A stretch of DNA of 64,000 nt from Enterococcus plantarum (GTDB taxonomy: Bacteria; Bacillota; Bacilli; Lactobacillales; Enterococcaceae). The notes beneath the pieces were generated by a model, which saw nothing but the letters and a program-made list of their open reading frames with translations, did not search any database and was not told the origin of the DNA. Location of the stretch: NCBI RefSeq assembly GCF_001730295.1, contig NZ_MIKA01000045.1:1-64000 (forward strand), read 5' to 3'. Each line of letters starts with the position of its first letter. Within the stretch, counting starts at the first letter, position 1. The position numbers and the translations under genes are program-made. Shown here piece after piece: positions 59,002 to 64,000 of the stretch.

Positions 59002-61176
59002 TTAATCAAGAACCGTCCAATATTTATAGAAGCATTGGAAATCGCCTTTTATTCTTGGAACCAGTATTCCGGCATGATTTAATTCACTACCGCTGTATAT
59101 GTTTCCTGTTTCCGTGTCTGTATAGTGTGCAGATTCGTCTAAATAGTTTGTTTTTAAGTATTGAACAGGTTGAGCGGGCTGGGAAAGACCATTGGAATAA
59201 ACAAGTAAAGCCTCTGTTTCATTTTTAAATAACCATGCAGTAGCATACGTTGAATCAATTTCTTTGATTCGGTAGAATTGTCCAAATTGCAATAATCTTC
59301 GATGTTTTTTATAAAAGCTAATTTGGTCTTTTATTTCTGCTAGTGCTTGTGGAGACTGCTTTTCTATTGCTAGTTCGTAACCAAAATTTCCACTCATTGC
59401 AATTAGAAAGCGGCTTTCTAATGGTGTATTTCGGCCTACTTGATGGTTTGGAGTATCTGAAACATGCGCGCCCATCATGATAGGTGGATAAAGATAGCTG
59501 TATCCGTACTGGATTTTTGTTCGACATAATGCATCGGTATTGTCACTTGCCCAGGTTTGAGGCATATAAGCGACCATTCCAGGATCGAACCGTCCACCGC
59601 CGCTCGAGCAATTTTCAAATAATACATGTGGAAATTGTTTTGTTACTTCGGATAAAATATGATACAGCCCTAAAATATACCGATGACTGACTTCTTTTTG
59701 TTGATCATCTGGTAAAATAAAGCTGCCAACTTCAGTTAAGTGTCGATTCATATCCCATTTTATATAATCAATTTTATTCGAAGAAAGATAATTGCTTAAT
59801 ACCTGTATAAGGTACTCTTGGACTTGTGGTAAGCTTAAATTTAAGACAAGCTGCTGCCTTCCTTGGGTTTGAGGATACGCAGGTACTTGTAAACTCCATT
59901 CAGGATGTGCTTCGAATAAGCGACTTTTCACAGAAATCATTTCTGGTTCAAACCACAAACCAAATTTCATCTTCTGTTGATGTAGAATATCTGCAAAATG
60001 TTCAATCCCATTGGGCAGTTTAGTTTTATTGACAACCCAATCCCCTAAGGAAGAGGTATCATCTTCACGTTGCCCAAACCATCCATCATCTAAAACAAAC
60101 AACTCAATCCCTAAATCGCGTGCTTGTTTTGCTTGGCTAATTAGGTCCTCTTCTGTAAAATCAAAATAATTTCCTTCCCATGAATTAAGCAAAATTGGTC
60201 GTTCCTGTTCTTGCCAATATTCAGGTATTAAATACGTTTGGTACAATTTATGAAATGTTTGAGAAAGGGCGTTGAATCCTTGATTGCTAAAATTTAATAC
60301 GACTTCAGGAGTTTGGAAACTAGACTCAGGCATCAATTTCCACTCAAACGTTTCGGGATTGATTCCTATCTGAATGCGTGTACTGCCATATTGTTCGACT
60401 TCGGCTTGGGCAACAAAATTTCCACTATAAATGAAATGAAATCCGTAAACCTGTCCTTGATCTTCATTTGTATAGCGATCGGCAAGTCCTAAAAATGGAT
60501 GATGTTGTGGACTGCTCGTTCCCCTAGTGGAGCTTATTTTTTGGATCCCTGGATGAAGTGGTTGGCGATGAATCGTCGCTTCATTCGTGTGCGAACCATT
60601 CAGTGTTAATAAATCAAAATCAGACCGCGGTAAGTCTAATAACATGGAGCCAGCGTTTTCCAAATAAATAGGTTGTGATCCATTATTTCGATACTCAATA
60701 CTGCGTGTAATGACTGGAAGATCATCATAAATGGTATAGCGAAGAACCATTTCGAGGGATTGGATTGGATCGATAAGATAGATTTCTACTGTTTGCTGCG
60801 TGTCCCCACGTAATGAAGGCAACCCTTTTAACGGACATTTGCCTTGTAAAATTTCAAAGCGATCATACACAAAATCTGTGATTCTAAAACCATCTATATT
60901 TCGAAACTGGTAATTACTTACCCGATAATCTAAACTCCCTTGTGTACTTGTTTCAAGAGGTAAGGCGTTTAAGGAAAATGTTCGTTCTTCACTGATTGGG
61001 TTCGTAGCAAAACCTCGATCGATATACTGCAATTGGTTGACTTGATGGTAGTTGTTTAAATAGGGACCGAAATATCTATGGGTAAGATATTTTTCTTTTT
61101 CGATGCCAATGATATAGCTTATTTTATGATTGCTTAAATGGAAAATATTTTGTGAATCATCGAAATGTATTGTCAT
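59002..61176 (-). CDS. GH36 alpha-galactosidase
   Basis: A 724-residue enzyme removing alpha-1,6-galactose from melibiose, raffinose and related sugars. It has an N-terminal beta-sandwich (about 1-320), then the (beta/alpha)8 barrel with ELFVLDDGWFGQR, FGLWFEPEMIS, the nucleophile Asp in YIKWDMNR, and the acid/base Asp in WASDNTDA. The ATG at 61176 is preferred to 61185, which would abut the SD AAAAGGA. No transporter is linked here; it may share the uptake system of another locus. It is divergent from an AraC regulator, its likely activator. Confidence 0.92.
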   Translation of the reverse strand: MTIHFDDSQNIFHLSNHKISYIIGIEKEKYLTHRYFGPYLNNYHQVNQLQYIDRGFATNPISEERTFSLNALPLETSTQGSLDYRVSNYQFRNIDGFRITDFVYDRFEILQGKCPLKGLPSLRGDTQQTVEIYLIDPIQSLEMVLRYTIYDDLPVITRSIEYRNNGSQPIYLENAGSMLLDLPRSDFDLLTLNGSHTNEATIHRQPLHPGIQKISSTRGTSSPQHHPFLGLADRYTNEDQGQVYGFHFIYSGNFVAQAEVEQYGSTRIQIGINPETFEWKLMPESSFQTPEVVLNFSNQGFNALSQTFHKLYQTYLIPEYWQEQERPILLNSWEGNYFDFTEEDLISQAKQARDLGIELFVLDDGWFGQREDDTSSLGDWVVNKTKLPNGIEHFADILHQQKMKFGLWFEPEMISVKSRLFEAHPEWSLQVPAYPQTQGRQQLVLNLSLPQVQEYLIQVLSNYLSSNKIDYIKWDMNRHLTEVGSFILPDDQQKEVSHRYILGLYHILSEVTKQFPHVLFENCSSGGGRFDPGMVAYMPQTWASDNTDALCRTKIQYGYSYLYPPIMMGAHVSDTPNHQVGRNTPLESRFLIAMSGNFGYELAIEKQSPQALAEIKDQISFYKKHRRLLQFGQFYRIKEIDSTYATAWLFKNETEALLVYSNGLSQPAQPVQYLKTNYLDESAHYTDTETGNIYSGSELNHAGILVPRIKGDFQCFYKYWTVLD

Positions 61177-61195
61177 ATCAATCATTCCTTTTCGT

Positions 61196-61223
61196 TTGTT
61201 ATGTATATAGTATCGAGTATAAT
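61196..61223 (+). promoter_or_regulatory. promoter of the AraC-type regulator gene
   Basis: TTGTTA (61196-61201), a 16-bp spacer, and TATAAT (61218-61223), about 40 bp before the TTG start. Confidence 0.6.
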
Positions 61224-61264
61224 AGAACGGAACAAGACGAAATAATTTTAAGGAGGGTAATAAA

Positions 61265-62080
61265 TTGCGAAATTTTGTTCGGCAATTCCATTATACAGAT
61301 GAGCAACATTTGCCGATCATTCGTGGAGTTGGTATAGGTGAGGGCAGTAGTACGTATCATTGGGATGCTCGTGTTCGAAAAGAACAGCTGATCGTTTTGC
61401 AGGTAACATTAACAGGGGAAGGGTTCATAGAAATGGGAGGAAGAAGAATTTCTCTAACAGAAAACAACGCCTTTTTTGCTAAAATACCTGGGAACTATCG
61501 CTATTTCGGTGAGGAATGGCAGTTTTTATTTATCGAATTTTCAGCTATAATGACGCAATGGCTCGATACATCCATTTCTATTATCGAATTATCAGCAGAT
61601 TTGATTAAAAGACTTAGAAGGGTTGTCCTTGATCTAAAAGATCGTGAGTTGAGTGCAGTACAAAATGCTAAAATCGCATTTGCACTTTTTTTAGATATTA
61701 AAGAAACTATTCAAAACCAAATTCGACAAAAAACGGATGAGATTCAGGCGGTGAAAATATTCATTGATACTCATTATTTTGAAGATATAAGTTTAGATTT
61801 CCTATCTGAAAAATACATGATGTCCAAGTATACATTAATTCGTCAGTTTGAAAAAGTCTACAAATCATCACCCATAAATTATTTAAAACAGGTACGGATT
61901 ATTCAGTCTCTGTCGTTATTATGGGAAGAAGAAGCGATTGCCCAAGTTGCAAGAAAGGTTGGATTTTCAACGGGAAATTATTTTAGTAAAGTATTTAAAA
62001 AGGAGATGGGAATGTCGCCAAGTGAGTATAGAAGGCAAAAAGAAATTTATTATCCACGTGAATCAATAAATCAAAAGTGA
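61265..62080 (+). CDS. AraC-family regulator (MsmR/RafR-like)
   Basis: A 271-residue regulator: an N-terminal cupin-type sugar-sensing domain (about 1-150) and a C-terminal double HTH (about 165-262; LDFLSEKYMMSKYTLIRQF and IAQVARKVGFSTGNYFSKVF, ending KKEMGMSPSEYRR). The start is TTG at 61265 with a perfect AGGAGG at 61251-61256. Its position divergent from alpha-galactosidase suggests it activates that gene in response to raffinose- or melibiose-type sugars. Confidence 0.87.
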   Translation: MRNFVRQFHYTDEQHLPIIRGVGIGEGSSTYHWDARVRKEQLIVLQVTLTGEGFIEMGGRRISLTENNAFFAKIPGNYRYFGEEWQFLFIEFSAIMTQWLDTSISIIELSADLIKRLRRVVLDLKDRELSAVQNAKIAFALFLDIKETIQNQIRQKTDEIQAVKIFIDTHYFEDISLDFLSEKYMMSKYTLIRQFEKVYKSSPINYLKQVRIIQSLSLLWEEEAIAQVARKVGFSTGNYFSKVFKKEMGMSPSEYRRQKEIYYPRESINQK

Positions 62081-62224
62081 ATTCTGTAAGGAAGCGTCTT
62101 TTGAAAAAAAGTAGTGGAGGATTGTCATAATTTTTCTAAATAAAGTAATTTTTACCAAAAAGAAATGCAAATTCCCCAAACTTTCGCTATAATAAAGAAA
62201 ATAACCAAAACAGGAAGTGGAAAG

Positions 62225-62680
62225 ATGAAAAAAGCAGACCGACAACGGTTGATCAAACAACTGATCACAGAAAATGAAATAGAAACCCAAGATGACCTAA
62301 TTGCACTGCTTGAACAATCTGGTGTCAAAGCAACCCAAGCTACTGTCTCAAGAGATGTACGTGAAATGAGCATCGTTAAAACTCACGGCTCAGATGGTCG
62401 AGTAAAGTATGCCCTATTCTCTCAACAACAAGCATCTAGTAGTGAGGAAAAATTAAAAGAATCTGTGAAAGATTCAGTGATTCGGATGGAACGGGTTCAA
62501 TTTATGGTAATCGTCCACACAGATATGGGCGCAGCAGATGTTGTTACTAATTTTTTAGATGAAGTCAGTTATGAAGAAATTGCAGGAACGGTCGCAGGCG
62601 TTGATACAATTATTATTATTGCTCGTTCGGAAGATGACGCAGTAGCTGTTGTTGAACGTTTTCAAGCGATGATGGATTAA
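62225..62680 (+). CDS. argR: arginine repressor family regulator
   Basis: A 151-residue ArgR/AhrC-type regulator: an N-terminal winged HTH (about 1-70; TQDDLIALLEQSGVKATQAT and VSRDVREMSIVK) and a C-terminal trimerisation and arginine-binding domain (GTVAGVDTIIIIARS; the usual GDDT motif reads GVDT, so one aspartate that normally contacts arginine is missing). The ATG at 62225 is chosen over 62165 since the first 20 codons would run before the TATAAT-like promoter (62191-62196) and the SD-like GGAAGTGG. Enterococci usually carry several ArgR paralogues. Confidence 0.88.
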   Translation: MKKADRQRLIKQLITENEIETQDDLIALLEQSGVKATQATVSRDVREMSIVKTHGSDGRVKYALFSQQQASSSEEKLKESVKDSVIRMERVQFMVIVHTDMGAADVVTNFLDEVSYEEIAGTVAGVDTIIIIARSEDDAVAVVERFQAMMD

Positions 62681-62717
62681 ACCTAACCAATCAAAAAATG
62701 AAGGGAGAGTCGGTTAC

Positions 62718-64000
62718 ATGAATTTGAGAGCGTTACAAAATGGATCGGATATAAGAGGGATAGCGGTCAATCATGAGGACAAAAAAGCGAACCTAACACC
62801 AGTGCAAGTCGGGAAAATTGCAGTTGGAATGGTTCATTGGCTTCGTGATGAGAAAAATTTAGCTGAAAAACATCAATCGGGAAAATTGAAAATCGGTATC
62901 GGTCATGATAGCCGAATTTCAGCAGATAGTTTGAAACAAGCGTTGATAGACAGTTTTGTTCAACAAAACGTTGAAGTATTAGATTTTGGTTTAGCGACAA
63001 CGCCAGCCATGTTTATGGCTACTCAATTTCCTCAATATGAGTGTGATGCGGCGATTATGATTACTGCAAGCCATTTGCCTTATTATTTTAACGGATTGAA
63101 GTTGTTCACTAAATCTGGCGGAGCAGAAAAAGCGGATATTGTCTATATTTTAGAACATGCGGACAACCCTCCCCTTGTAGTGAAAGGCTCAGTAACCAAA
63201 ACCTCGATTTTAGAGGACTATTCTGTTGATTTAACAGATAAAATTCGTAAAGGGATGGATACGATAGAAGAAAAACCTCTCACTGGTTTTCATATTATAG
63301 TAGATGCTGGTAATGGCGCAGGTGGTTTTTTTGCAGAAAACGTTTTAGCTAAACTTGGAGCAGATGTCACAGGTTCGCAATTTTTAGAACCCGACGGCAT
63401 GTTCCCTCATCATATTCCTAATCCAGATAATAAAGAAGCGATGGCAAGCATCCAACAGGCTGTTCTGAAAAATAAAGCAGATTTAGGTGTGATCTTTGAC
63501 ACAGATGTGGATCGCTCTGCTGTAGTAGATGCTTCTGGTGAAGTGATCAATCGAAATAATTTGATTGCGGTGCTAGCAACAATTGTTTTAACTGAATATC
63601 CAGGCAGTAGCATTGTAACGAACTCGCCAACCTCAAGTCATTTGAAAGAGTTTATCGAGTCAAAAGGGGGCTCACAAGTACGTTATATTTCTGGTTATCG
63701 CAATGTAATCAATAAAATGATTCAACTCAATGATGAGGGGATCACTACACCGTTAGCAATCGAAACAAGTGGACACGCAGCTTTCAAAGAAAACTATTCT
63801 TTAGATGATGGGGCGTATGTAATTGCTAAAATTCTGATGTTGTTACCTAAATTAAAAAAAGAAGGGGAAACACTTGGGGATTTGATCAGCTCATTAAAAC
63901 AACCAGCTGAAACCCAAGAATTACGCTTTGAAATTCTAGCAAGAAATATTCGTGAGTATGGGGAACAAATAATACGAGAGTTGTGTGGTTTTGTCGAAAG
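62718..64000 (+). CDS. phosphoglucomutase/phosphomannomutase family protein (3' end outside window)
   Basis: Alpha-D-phosphohexomutase, interconverting hexose-1-phosphate and hexose-6-phosphate; at least 427 residues lie in the window and the frame is open at 64000. Motifs: an N-terminal GSDIRGIAV, the phosphoserine loop MITASHLPYYFNGLK (Ser in TASH), the metal-binding DTDVDRSA, and the sugar-binding ETSGHAAFKEN. The length and motifs are nearer the PMM/PGM than the GlmM branch. GGGAG precedes the ATG. It lies 37 bp after argR and may be co-transcribed. Confidence 0.88.
   Translation, partial: MNLRALQNGSDIRGIAVNHEDKKANLTPVQVGKIAVGMVHWLRDEKNLAEKHQSGKLKIGIGHDSRISADSLKQALIDSFVQQNVEVLDFGLATTPAMFMATQFPQYECDAAIMITASHLPYYFNGLKLFTKSGGAEKADIVYILEHADNPPLVVKGSVTKTSILEDYSVDLTDKIRKGMDTIEEKPLTGFHIIVDAGNGAGGFFAENVLAKLGADVTGSQFLEPDGMFPHHIPNPDNKEAMASIQQAVLKNKADLGVIFDTDVDRSAVVDASGEVINRNNLIAVLATIVLTEYPGSSIVTNSPTSSHLKEFIESKGGSQVRYISGYRNVINKMIQLNDEGITTPLAIETSGHAAFKENYSLDDGAYVIAKILMLLPKLKKEGETLGDLISSLKQPAETQELRFEILARNIREYGEQIIRELCGFVE

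Overview
The window looks like chromosomal DNA of a low-GC Firmicute, most likely an Enterococcus. The grounds are A/T-rich codon use, strong AGGAGG-type ribosome binding sites, a WxL surface-protein cluster, a lysine-type MurE, sortase A, PepV, a CopA with a cop-box-like operator, and ScrA/ScrB/ScrR genes. The species cannot be named from sequence alone. No rRNA, tRNA or CRISPR array was seen.

Layout. 1-3.5 kb: WxL cell-surface cluster (WxL protein, DUF916/DUF3324 partner, unknown membrane protein, a signal peptidase I with an altered active site). 3.5-13 kb: TetR regulator with oleate hydratase, sortase A, a methyltransferase, ACT and GNAT proteins, and a C39-like peptidase. 13-22.9 kb: NagB-like isomerase, Tag glycosylase, a decayed LysR gene, an RpiR regulator, a 1003-residue LTA-synthase-like fusion, and an Mga-like regulator divergent from a chitin-active LPMO. 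22.9-26.3 kb: an accessory island bounded by two inverted IS3-type ends. It carries a probable type VII secretion lipase effector of reversed-LXG layout, two small helical partner proteins, two membrane-anchored putative immunity proteins and two lipase-gene fragments. 26.3-45.5 kb: mostly core genes (SDR protein, decayed GH65 phosphorylase, CopA, nitroreductase/HxlR, serine hydrolase, AEC transporter, MurE, MurJ-like flippase, RsuA, ABC exporter, NAD(P)HX dehydratase, PepV, osmolyte/ergothioneine-type ABC transporter).

45.5-51 kb is a second accessory region: a candidate type I toxin-antitoxin locus (structured RNA facing a 34-codon hydrophobic ORF), an IS200/IS605 element with a nonsense-broken tnpA, and a Hachiman-like HamA/HamB pair. 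hamB is split by a 2-nt frameshift exactly at an (AT)6 tract, so it is either decayed or phase-variable. 51-52.5 kb encodes a secreted metalloprotease and a lipoprotein.

52.5-61 kb is a sugar region: ScrR and ScrB are divergent from ScrA and a GH13 glucosidase across a nearly mirror-symmetric double promoter, followed by a GH36 alpha-galactosidase divergent from an AraC regulator. The window ends with ArgR and a phosphohexomutase that runs off the edge.

The items most worth following up are the TslA-like lipase island with its fragment/immunity array, the dinucleotide-repeat frameshift in hamB, the signal peptidase lacking its catalytic lysine, the acyltransferase-like/LTA synthase fusion, and the type I toxin-antitoxin candidate.
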